Shown piece after piece: positions 57,120-64,000 of a DNA stretch of 64,000 bases. A program made the position numbers and the translations under genes. Location of the stretch: contig JAHBSG010000006.1 of assembly GCA_019639235.1 (NCBI GenBank), positions 1 through 64,000 on the forward strand. The letters run 5' to 3'. Every line of letters begins with the position of its first letter. The first letter of the stretch is position 1. The notes under the pieces are model-generated. The model had not been told where the DNA came from. It saw only the letters and a program-made list of their open reading frames with translations, and did no database searches. Origin of the DNA: Acidobacteriota bacterium. Lineage in GTDB: Bacteria > Acidobacteriota > Blastocatellia > Pyrinomonadales > Pyrinomonadaceae.

Positions 57120-58028
57120 ATGAGCGAATCTGCTGAGTTGCCGATGAATTTTGGCGGGATTGACGACGAGGGCTTATCTTCATTTGACCGGTCCAAGATT
57201 CTCGTTTGGCCTGTTTCTTACGAAGGGACCGTCTCGTACGGCACCGGAACCGGCCGCGGGGCCATGTCGATCGTTGATGCCTCGCGAAACATGGAGCTTT
57301 ACGAGGAAGAGACCGATACCGAACCCTACCAGGTTGGCATTCATACTTTGCCGGAGTTCACTCCGCGGGAGACGCCGGCTGAAATGATGGATGCCCTCTA
57401 TTCAGAGGCAAAACGGCTCGTCGATTCGAACAAATTCGTTTGCATGATCGGCGGCGAGCACTCAGTTTCGGCTCCGGTCATTAAGGCCCATGCCGAGAAA
57501 TACCACGACATTAGCGTTCTGCAGATCGATGCACATGCCGATCTTCGCGACACCTACGACGGAACGCCGCACTCGCACGCCTCGATCATGGCGCGGGTGG
57601 TCAAGGATATGCGGATCCCTTCGGTTCAGGTTGGCATCCGGTCGCTCTCGGCCGACGAGGCCCGCTCGATCGCAGATGGACTCCCGACCAAGATCTTCTG
57701 GGCTCGCGATGTCGCCGGCAAGACGGATTGGATCGATGACGCGATCGCTAATCTGACCGACAACGTTTATTTGACCATCGACATCGATGGCCTTGACCCG
57801 GCAATAATGCCTACGACCGGCACGCCGGAACCGGGTGGGCTTGGTTGGTACGAAACGCTCGAATTGATCCGTCGAACAGCCGAGAAGAAGAACATCGTCG
57901 GGATGGATCTTGTCGAATATTCTTTCAACGATCTTTTTGACGCCCCGGCGTTCTTGTGCTCGAAGCTGATCTACAAGTCGCTTGCCTATGTTTTCCGTGA
58001 TTCGCTCGAACGGGTCGCCGGCATCTAA
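57120..58028 (+). CDS. speB: agmatinase / ureohydrolase
   Basis: 302 codons. Hydrolyses agmatine to putrescine and urea. Two-Mn site: His114 (GGEHS), Asp137-His139-Asp141 (IDAHADLRD) and TIDIDGLDP; family length. Belongs to the arginase superfamily, and formiminoglutamase is a weaker alternative given the hut genes 20 kb away. Monocistronic. Confidence 0.88.
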   Translation: MSESAELPMNFGGIDDEGLSSFDRSKILVWPVSYEGTVSYGTGTGRGAMSIVDASRNMELYEEETDTEPYQVGIHTLPEFTPRETPAEMMDALYSEAKRLVDSNKFVCMIGGEHSVSAPVIKAHAEKYHDISVLQIDAHADLRDTYDGTPHSHASIMARVVKDMRIPSVQVGIRSLSADEARSIADGLPTKIFWARDVAGKTDWIDDAIANLTDNVYLTIDIDGLDPAIMPTTGTPEPGGLGWYETLELIRRTAEKKNIVGMDLVEYSFNDLFDAPAFLCSKLIYKSLAYVFRDSLERVAGI

Positions 58029-58156
58029 GAGATCTGCGGCCCGCGGAAATTGTCGAACCGAATCGGCCGTGCGGTCGTAACTATGACTACGTTGAAGATT
58101 TACTTGATCGATCGTTCAAATAGACAGTTGAATTCGCAGTTTTCGGAGTTCTTTAT

Positions 58157-59656
58157 ATGAAAAGGTCATACGCATTTCTTGCCCTCGTGGGCGGTGTATC
58201 TATTTTTGCAGTGAGCTGCAATACCGGCCTGCTTTCGCCCGCCGAGAACCCGGCCCCTGCGGCGCCGGCAGCCCCGCCCGCTCCGGTGGTTGTTGACGGT
58301 ATTCGGACATCATATGCCGATATCGTTGAGAAAACGTCGCCCGCGGTTCTAAGGATCGAATCGGAAGTGCGGTCGCAGCCACAAACCCGCCGGACCGAGG
58401 AGGGCTCGCCCTTCGATGAGTTCTTCCGCCAGTTTCCCGGTCCGCGTGGCAATCAGGGCCCGCGTGTCGAACGCGGCGTTGGATCGGGTGTGATCGTTTC
58501 GGCGGACGGGACGGTGCTGACCAACGCCCACGTCGTTGACGAAGCAACCCGGATAACAGCGATCACTGCGGATAATCAACGCTTCGAAGCAAAGCTCGTC
58601 GGGATCGACAAGCCGAGCGACCTAGCGGTGCTAAAGATCGAAGCACAGAACCTTCCCTTTCTCTCGCTCGGAAATTCGGACGCGGTCCGGGTCGGCGACA
58701 TCGTTCTCGCGATTGGCAACCCGCTCGGGATCGGGCAATCGGTAACAGCCGGAATCATCTCCGCAAAGGGCCGCCGAACGGGCCTCGCCTACGGCGGAGC
58801 CGATTCATTTGAAGACTTTCTTCAGACCGATGCTCCGATCAACCGCGGCAATTCGGGCGGAGCTTTGGTTAACCTTGAAGGCCAGCTTATCGGCATCAAT
58901 TCCCAGATACTCTCATCACCCGGAAGCGGCGGCGGCAACATCGGGATCGCTTTTTCCATCCCGTCCAATATGGCGAAGAACATAATGAACCAGCTCATCG
59001 CCAATGGAAGGGTTCGGCGTGGGCTTTTGGGCGTGAATATTCAGGCGGTTACGGGCGACACGGCTCGGGCGCTTGAACTGCCCGATGCGGCGGGCGTTCT
59101 GGTAAGCAACGTTCGGCCGGGCAGCGCGGCCGAGAAGGCAGGCGTTCAACGCGGCGATATCATCACGGCCGTAAATGGTGAAAAGATCGACGACGGGAAC
59201 GTTCTCCGCAATAAGATCGCCGGCACGCTTCCGGGAACGGAGGTCAAATTGAGCGTTCTCCGCAATGGCGACACCGTCGAACTCACGGTCGTTCTCGATG
59301 AGTTCGATCCGGAGACAGCATCGGCCAACCAGCCTGCTCAGCCGAGCGGCGAAGCCCAGCCGGAACGCGGAAGCGGCAAACTCGGAGTAACGCTTCAGCC
59401 GGTCACACCGGCCCTTGCTCGCCAGTACGGCACGGGCTCGGAAACCGAGGGCCTTGTCATCATCGAGATCGATCCGGCCGGAGCAGCCGCGGAGGCGGGC
59501 ATCGCAAAGGGTGATATGATCCTCGAGGTCAACCGACGGACCGTCAAGACGGCGGAGGAGGTTGAGGCAGCACTTCAGCAGGCCGGCGATCGGCCGGTTT
59601 TGCTGCTTATTTCCCGCCGCGGAACCGTTACTTATCTCACAGTTCGATTGAATTAG
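58157..59656 (+). CDS. HtrA/DegQ-like serine protease, lipoprotein
   Basis: 499 codons. The signal peptide ends in a lipobox (FAVSC, Cys21). Catalytic triad His125 (LTNAHVV), Asp155 (SDLAVLKI) and Ser233 (NRGNSGGAL). Two PDZ domains (about 268-365 and 400-495) with LLGVNIQAV and LGVTLQPVTP. Periplasmic quality-control protease; the lipid anchor is less usual and suggests membrane tethering. Terminator at 59691. Confidence 0.92.
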   Translation: MKRSYAFLALVGGVSIFAVSCNTGLLSPAENPAPAAPAAPPAPVVVDGIRTSYADIVEKTSPAVLRIESEVRSQPQTRRTEEGSPFDEFFRQFPGPRGNQGPRVERGVGSGVIVSADGTVLTNAHVVDEATRITAITADNQRFEAKLVGIDKPSDLAVLKIEAQNLPFLSLGNSDAVRVGDIVLAIGNPLGIGQSVTAGIISAKGRRTGLAYGGADSFEDFLQTDAPINRGNSGGALVNLEGQLIGINSQILSSPGSGGGNIGIAFSIPSNMAKNIMNQLIANGRVRRGLLGVNIQAVTGDTARALELPDAAGVLVSNVRPGSAAEKAGVQRGDIITAVNGEKIDDGNVLRNKIAGTLPGTEVKLSVLRNGDTVELTVVLDEFDPETASANQPAQPSGEAQPERGSGKLGVTLQPVTPALARQYGTGSETEGLVIIEIDPAGAAAEAGIAKGDMILEVNRRTVKTAEEVEAALQQAGDRPVLLLISRRGTVTYLTVRLN

Positions 59657-59690
59657 GATCTTCCCTTGAACTTAGAAGCAAACAGAAAAA

Positions 59691-59716
59691 GCCGGCAGGT
59701 CAAACGACTCGCCGGC
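59691..59716 (+). terminator. Rho-independent terminator of the HtrA gene
   Basis: gccggc (59691-59696) pairs with gccggc (59711-59716) around a 14-nt loop, followed by cacatttta. Just upstream of the tRNA fragment. Confidence 0.7.
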
Positions 59717-59726
59717 CACATTTTAT

Positions 59727-59775
59727 TGGTCGGGACGGCGAGATTTGAACTCACGACCTCTCGCACCCCAAGCGA
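59727..59775 (-). other. 3' half of tRNA-Pro (GGG), probable attachment site
   Basis: On the minus strand the segment has the anticodon loop ttggggt (anticodon GGG), anticodon 3' stem, variable loop, T-arm gtgag-ttcaaat-ctcgc, acceptor 3' strand cgtcccg, discriminator A and CCA. The acceptor 5' strand and D-arm are missing on the higher-coordinate side, where unrelated sequence begins. Truncated tRNA 3' halves are the standard trace of integrase-mediated insertion, with the intact tRNA expected at the far end, beyond the right edge of the window. Confidence 0.8.
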
Positions 59776-60080
59776 TTTTAGTAGATTTTCACACCTTATC
59801 GAAACCAATCAAAACGCCTTAAATCAACACTTTACGTGAAATGCCTGCGCTCTATGGATTCGCCTTGATTCAGGAAACTGCCACCATCTTGCCACCATCC
59901 TTTATACCAACAATAACGAGAGTAGCGGACGCAATCTCTTGAATCTCGATTGTACTTCGATTCTCGTTCACGAACAACTTCCTTTCCCCTACCGCTACTA
60001 AAAACGATCGAGTCGAATTCCGAATCAACCTTCGTGCCAAGACCCGTCGCGGTGTGATCTATGGGGCGGAAGAAGATCTA
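59776..60080. other. noncoding left end of integrated island
   Basis: About 300 bases without a gene between the tRNA fragment and the radical-SAM gene. It holds a tandem 11-bp direct repeat (59879-59900). No integrase gene is visible in the window; it would lie to the right. Confidence 0.6.
59879..59900. repeat. tandem 11-bp direct repeat, possible integrase arm sites
   Basis: tgccaccatct followed at once by tgccaccatcc, about 100 bases inside the island from the tRNA fragment. Position and form suit arm-type binding sites of a tyrosine recombinase; this is inference. Confidence 0.5.
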
Positions 60081-60770
60081 TCATTGGGCTCTTGAAAATT
60101 GCCGGAGATCGATTATCCGTTGATTCTGCGATCCACGATATTCGCCTGAGGTATCGCGTAGTTCGCTTACAAACGGACCATCGATTAGGGTGTCAATGTG
60201 AGTCAGAATGTATTCCGTGGCCGGCTGTTTTCGCTGTATCAGATGCTCGATCGTATATCCGGAATAGATCGTAATATGAAGACCGTGGTTCTTCAGTCTC
60301 GATACAAGTTCGGCGACGGATTCCGGCTGATCGAAGGGCTCGCCACCGAGAATTGTTACGCCGTCGTGATCTCTACGCCAATCGAGGACTTCGGAAACTA
60401 TTGACGAGATTGATACACGTACGCCGTTTTCCAGGTCGTGAGTCTGAGGCACCAGGCACCCGCTGCATCGAAGAGAACATCCGCTAACTTGAATCACACT
60501 TCGCCTGCCCGGACCATCAACGACTGAGCCGTGATACAGACGATACAACCAGATCGATGAAGGATCGGGTTCAAGTCGGCCGATCCCTGTGGGCTTAGGT
60601 TGCAGAACAGGAAGATGCCTTTCTTTTGCGGCTGGATTTGCGCAGTTCAGACTGATTCGAGTCCCAAGATCCCGAGCAAGATGATCGGCTGCCTTTACGA
60701 ATGCTTGTGAGATTTCAACCGTAACCCGTCCGACATCAGGTTCAAGCACGAATACTAATTCTTTACTCAT
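60081..60770 (-). CDS. radical-SAM activase-like protein (NrdG/PflA type)
   Basis: 229 codons. CxxxCxxC iron-sulfur motif Cys98, Cys102, Cys105 (VSGCSLRCSGC), GGEP at 142-145 (TILGGEPFDQ) and DGPFV near the C-terminus follow the 4Fe-4S single-cluster activase pattern of NrdG/PflA. No ribonucleotide reductase or glycyl-radical enzyme is nearby. The first 35 residues (ELVFVLEPDVGRVTVEI) loosely resemble the adjacent DUF2997 protein. The last gene of the island operon, overlapping DUF2997 by eight bases. Confidence 0.82.
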   Translation of the reverse strand: MSKELVFVLEPDVGRVTVEISQAFVKAADHLARDLGTRISLNCANPAAKERHLPVLQPKPTGIGRLEPDPSSIWLYRLYHGSVVDGPGRRSVIQVSGCSLRCSGCLVPQTHDLENGVRVSISSIVSEVLDWRRDHDGVTILGGEPFDQPESVAELVSRLKNHGLHITIYSGYTIEHLIQRKQPATEYILTHIDTLIDGPFVSELRDTSGEYRGSQNQRIIDLRQFSRAQ

Positions 60771-60957
60771 TGGCGCCTACCAACCTTTTAGGTGTTTGCC
60801 TCGCATGAAATTCAGGTGTCTTACGATCGGTTGTCGGAGTTCCGAGAACCTGCTTAAGCATGCGTGCGGTTTGCTCACAATTCGGACCTTGAATTCCGTT
60901 GATCTTCGTTTCGCAGTTTCCCGTCTGGGTGTCAATACTGAATTCAATTTCGGCCAT
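60763..60957 (-). CDS. DUF2997 small protein
   Basis: 64 codons. AEIEFSIDTQTGNCE and GIQGPNCEQTARMLKQVLG match DUF2997 (short proteins with the pattern I.F.ID..G......G..G..C...T..L...LG). Function unknown; normally found with DUF1257, AAA ATPases and 4Fe-4S proteins. Nine bases after DUF1257. Confidence 0.75.
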   Translation of the reverse strand: MAEIEFSIDTQTGNCETKINGIQGPNCEQTARMLKQVLGTPTTDRKTPEFHARQTPKRLVGANE

Positions 60958-60966
60958 ATGACTCCT

Positions 60967-61365
60967 TCAGAATTTGACTCTGATCTTAATGGTTTTCCCG
61001 ATCCGTTCTTTGATCAGAGTCCCGCCAAGTTTCTTTGCCATCTTTCGTGCCGCTGCCTCGTGATAGTGATTTTGCAGCCTGACGATGAAGTCCTTTCCCA
61101 AACGATGATCGAGGTCCATATCATCGATCACTGCAACATACCCGGACGAGGTTCTTTGGAAACCTATATCGGCTAAAAGGTGATGATTTTTTACATCCCT
61201 TCGCCGGATGATGATGTCGGCGGTCCGGGCGTTACGCTTGTCCCACCCGTCGAGGGGAAGGTCCCTACCTTGTGCAACGGACGTGAATCCGATCTCAGAC
61301 AGTGCTTCGAGCAGCAGATCGCCGTTGGCGAACGACTGAGACTCGAAAGTCATATACTTGCTCAT
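60967..61365 (-). CDS. DUF1257 (Ycf35-like) protein
   Basis: 132 codons. Starts MSKYMTFESQSFANGDLLLE, then RNARTADIIIRRRDVKN, DIGFQRTSSGYVAVIDDMDL and a basic C-terminus (GGTLIKERIGKTIKIRVKF). This pattern fits DUF1257, whose plastid/cyanobacterial member is Ycf35. Function not known. Cotranscribed with the AAA protein upstream (13 bases apart). Confidence 0.78.
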   Translation of the reverse strand: MSKYMTFESQSFANGDLLLEALSEIGFTSVAQGRDLPLDGWDKRNARTADIIIRRRDVKNHHLLADIGFQRTSSGYVAVIDDMDLDHRLGKDFIVRLQNHYHEAAARKMAKKLGGTLIKERIGKTIKIRVKF

Positions 61366-61378
61366 AAGTCACCTCAAA

Positions 61379-62998
61379 TTAAAATTCGTAAACTCGATCA
61401 GCGCGTTGTGCGGTAAGTTGTGAGCCTTCGCTCCGTGCGACGGCTCCTTTGATATTGTTCTTCGCCCATTTGCGGATCTCTTCGATCTTCTCGCTCATCA
61501 TCTGGGCGGTTGGGGAAATGCTTCCGACAGCCTTAAGGATGTCACGTGTTTCGGCCGGTCGATCGCCGTCGATGAATGCCTCAAGCACACCGTCTTTGAC
61601 GGCCCCCTCAATCTCGGCTCCTGAGAAATCCTTGCTTTTCTCGACGAGTTTTTCGAGGTCGAATTGTTCGGGGTCCAGTTCGCGCTTCTTGAGATGGACG
61701 CGGAATATCTCACTCCGGTCCTCATCATCGGGAAGATCGACGAAATGAATGTATGAGAACCGACCAATCCGGAACTGCTCGGATTCGAGTTCGCGAACAT
61801 CGTTGGCCGTCGCGAAAACGAGAACGTCCTTATTGTCCTGCATCCAGTTGAGGAGATATGAGATCGTTCGGGCTGTCTCTCCCCCATCAGTCTTGTTGGA
61901 GGATTTCATTCCGGAAACCGCTTTTTCGAACTCGCTGATCCCAAGAATCCCTTTGATCGTTCCCGCGATCGATAGAGCTCGTTTTATCGACATTGCGGAA
62001 GAGCCGATCACGCCGCCGCCCTCGCCCATTATTGAGCCGAAGTCGAGATCGAGAAGCGCCCGGTTGGTGATGCTGGACGCGACCCGTTTGCAAAGGTCTT
62101 TGCCACATCCGGGAAGGCCAACCAGCAAGATCCCCTTGCACGGCTCAACGTGTCTAGCTTTCGCTCGCGGACTGAATGTATAGGCGGCACGCTCAAGGAT
62201 CGCCCTCAAGGATCTGTATCCACCGAGATTACTCGCGGGCTCTGGATGAACATAGGTTAGTGAGCCGCTGCCGCGAATAACATTCTTCTTCTCTTCGAGA
62301 ATCACGTTGATCGATTCTCGATTCAGCCCGTTGCAGCTGATCACCGCTTTTGCGATTACGTTGCTGATCTCTCCGGCCGACAAACCGAGCAGCGATTGAA
62401 GCAAGGCGTCCTGTGTCTCTTTCGTGAGATCGATGGCAAGGCCATTGGATCGTAGACTCTCCAATTGAAGCTCTATCGAATCGCCGATCTCAGACTCCTT
62501 TGGCAGTTCAAGTTCGATCTGAGTGATCTCCTTCTCCAACGTCTTAAGCTCCGGAAAGCTCGGCCCGACGAAAAGGACAGTCGCCGTTGTGGATTTTAGC
62601 TTCCATGCGATTTCTCTTAGGCGCCTAACAAGCAGCGGGTCTTCCTGCCCGTATGGAATGATATATGGAGCATAGTCACAGAGCAGGAAGATGCCGGTCT
62701 TCTGCTCCGATATGAATCCGAGAACACCTTCGGGGTCCTCCGTATCGCCGACTGAAGCCGGGGTCTGAAGAATCCCTTCTTTTGCGTCGAAGATCTTCTG
62801 AAGCCCACTCGACCGGCTCCAAAAATATAGTGGCTTTTCCTTATGCCTCTCCTGGAATACAAGATCCAGCAGCGCATCGCGGACACGATCCTCTTCATAG
62901 GTGTTGATTGCGATCAGCGGGTAGCGTGCCCGTATCCTTACGTCGAGTTCGCGCAGGAATCTATCGACGCTTTTTGCGTCTGATTCAGGAGTAGTCAT
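61379..62998 (-). CDS. Ycf46-type AAA protein with altered Walker motifs
   Basis: 539 codons. An N-terminal domain (about 1-250) typical of Ycf46 (RYPLIAINTYEEDRV, FLLCDYAPYI) precedes an AAA core. Walker A is GLPGCGKD (294-301) with the usual Ser/Thr after Lys300 replaced by Asp301. Walker B is ILGISEF (351-357) where the first Asp of the usual ILWIDEI is Ser355, though Glu356 remains. Sensor 1 Asn399 (VFATAND), FRIGRFSYIHFVDLP with Arg residues are kept. Nucleotide binding may be kept while hydrolysis is doubtful, unless this subfamily uses another arrangement. Fifth gene from the operon's 3' end counting the truncated one. Confidence 0.82.
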   Translation of the reverse strand: MTTPESDAKSVDRFLRELDVRIRARYPLIAINTYEEDRVRDALLDLVFQERHKEKPLYFWSRSSGLQKIFDAKEGILQTPASVGDTEDPEGVLGFISEQKTGIFLLCDYAPYIIPYGQEDPLLVRRLREIAWKLKSTTATVLFVGPSFPELKTLEKEITQIELELPKESEIGDSIELQLESLRSNGLAIDLTKETQDALLQSLLGLSAGEISNVIAKAVISCNGLNRESINVILEEKKNVIRGSGSLTYVHPEPASNLGGYRSLRAILERAAYTFSPRAKARHVEPCKGILLVGLPGCGKDLCKRVASSITNRALLDLDFGSIMGEGGGVIGSSAMSIKRALSIAGTIKGILGISEFEKAVSGMKSSNKTDGGETARTISYLLNWMQDNKDVLVFATANDVRELESEQFRIGRFSYIHFVDLPDDEDRSEIFRVHLKKRELDPEQFDLEKLVEKSKDFSGAEIEGAVKDGVLEAFIDGDRPAETRDILKAVGSISPTAQMMSEKIEEIRKWAKNNIKGAVARSEGSQLTAQRADRVYEF

Positions 62999-63030
62999 AA
63001 CAATTTCTTTGGATGTGCGTGGGCGATTCT

Positions 63031-63237
63031 TTAGAACTCAACCCGGAACTCGAACTCTCGGAGTCGCCGCCATTCGATCTCGTCCGTAGAGGTAATCCGC
63101 AGTTCTTGTCGAAACTCGTGATCATCGTCTATATAGGAGTCGAAATTCTCGTATCCGCCCAAGCTATCGCGCCAGCGGAAGTAAGCTGCTTTTTCGGGTA
63201 GCAGAGAAGAACAGGGTTCGGTGCGGCTGTCGTGCAT
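63031..63237 (-). CDS. small hypothetical protein in the island operon
   Basis: 68 codons: MHDSRTEPCSSLLPEKAAYF, then DSYIDDDHEFRQELRITSTD, ending EFRVEF. Acidic. It lies 16 bases after the coiled-coil gene and 32 before the AAA gene, on the same strand, so it is probably translated. Not recognised. Confidence 0.5.
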   Translation of the reverse strand: MHDSRTEPCSSLLPEKAAYFRWRDSLGGYENFDSYIDDDHEFRQELRITSTDEIEWRRLREFEFRVEF

Positions 63238-63253
63238 AGAGGAACCTTTAGGA

Positions 63254-64000
63254 TCAGATCTCGAGAGCCGACAGTCTGTCTTCGTCGAGGAGTTTTCTGG
63301 ACTGGACGGTTGTTGCTCGTAGGATGTCGCTGAGAACGTTCCTCATCTCGTCGGGTGACCGATGCTTCGCTTCACGCCCCGCTGCCTCTTGAAGTTTTGC
63401 GAGAACACTTTCCAGCGAATCATCTCCCGTGAAATTCATCAGGCTGTACCATTCGCACATCTGGCGAGCACGTTTTGCAAGGCTTCCGGGCACGAACTTG
63501 GCATCCTGAAGGCGTACCGACATTTCCTGAGCCGCTTCACATATCCTTGCGGTTATCTGGGCGAGGCCTTCCTTGATCGGAGAAACGGCCTCTTCAGCCT
63601 CTCGACGAGCGGCCTCGATCTTCATTGAGCGAATGCGTTCCTTCACTTCTCGCTCGCGTCGCGCGTCTTCTTGAAAGCCCGACACTTTGAGCCGCTCGAT
63701 CTCGTCTTTGGATTTGATCTCCGCCTCTATGGAACGCGTTTCCGCTTCGGCTCGTGCAATGTCGAGCCTCAGGTCGCGGGTAAGCTTCTGTTCGGCTGCC
63801 ATCTCCGAACCAAGAACAATGACCTTTGGCCTCATCTCGATCGTCAGTCCGTCGCGGATCATGTCCGGCGTCGGCACCATTCCGATCGCCTTCCCGACAA
63901 CCGCGTTTATAAACTCATCCCGCTCGAACTGTTCACTGGTGGTGGCTTGGAACCGGTCTGCCGAGTCTTCCGCGAGTTTGAAGAAGCTGTCCCGCAGAAC
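63254..64000 (-). CDS. coiled-coil protein, SPFH/band-7-like C-terminal part, 5' end off window
   Basis: The frame is open from the right edge (first codon at 64000) through 249 codons to the stop; an internal ATG at 63880 is not the real start. FINAVVGKAIGMVPTPDMIR precedes MRPKVIVLGSEMAAEQKL, then a long charged coiled coil (LRLDIARAEAETRSIEAEI, FQEDARREREVKERIRSMK), and a helical C-terminus. The pattern resembles membrane-bound SPFH/band-7 proteins, but the SPFH core itself would be upstream of the window. Confidence 0.55.
   Translation of the reverse strand, partial: VLRDSFFKLAEDSADRFQATTSEQFERDEFINAVVGKAIGMVPTPDMIRDGLTIEMRPKVIVLGSEMAAEQKLTRDLRLDIARAEAETRSIEAEIKSKDEIERLKVSGFQEDARREREVKERIRSMKIEAARREAEEAVSPIKEGLAQITARICEAAQEMSVRLQDAKFVPGSLAKRARQMCEWYSLMNFTGDDSLESVLAKLQEAAGREAKHRSPDEMRNVLSDILRATTVQSRKLLDEDRLSALEI

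Overview
The window looks like a chromosome segment of an acidobacterium, most likely of the Blastocatellia/Pyrinomonas group. The evidence is inferential: an acidobacterial-type VWA secreted protein, many secreted proteins with VIT, OmpA, VCBS and TPR domains, fairly high GC, short overlapping operons, and heptanucleotide iterated repeats scattered through and between genes. No rRNA or phylogenetic marker was aligned.

Layout. 1-9030: cell-envelope genes: a VIT-VWA protein cut by the left edge (its C-terminal half looks alphaproteobacterial), a secreted helical protein, a degenerate ABC ATPase, and a subtilisin with six VCBS repeats. 9168-16777: an OmpA-like protein, an MsbA-type exporter, the yicC-gmk-rpoZ operon and ETF-quinone oxidoreductase. 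16891-24153: a DUF3142 lipoprotein, a c-di-AMP (ydaO-type) riboswitch with no gene after it, the ctaB-coxC-DUF420 heme/oxidase operon, and divergently resB-ccsA-TPR for cytochrome c maturation. 24143-32129: an AAC(6')-like acetyltransferase, an S41 protease homologue lacking its catalytic Ser and Lys, ruvX, a penicillin acylase with an in-frame repeat insertion, an aldehyde dehydrogenase and tRNA-Arg. 32219-41841: histidine degradation (hutH, hutI, and hutU nearby) in a long minus-strand operon with two M15 peptidases, an amino-acid permease and an AhpD-like gene that reads through an in-frame TGA at its redox motif, a probable selenoprotein with a SECIS-like hairpin. 41842-43641: tdh, with decayed kbl and RHS remnants. 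43794-50405: pheS, a SIR2-STAND defence-type gene placed between pheS and pheT, then pheT, a ZapB-like gene, zapA and a probable 6S RNA. 50434-59656: sugar catabolism, lytic transglycosylase, agmatinase and a lipoprotein HtrA protease. 59727-64000: a 3' half tRNA-Pro(GGG), probably an attachment site, followed by an integrated island with a tight operon: SPFH-like/coiled-coil protein, small protein, Ycf46-type AAA protein with altered Walker motifs, DUF1257, DUF2997 and a radical-SAM activase-like protein.

Strongest leads: the TGA-containing AhpD-like gene (37165-37167), the SIR2-STAND gene inside pheST, the island AAA/DUF1257/DUF2997/radical-SAM operon, the orphan c-di-AMP riboswitch, and in-frame heptamer repeats in pheS and penicillin acylase.
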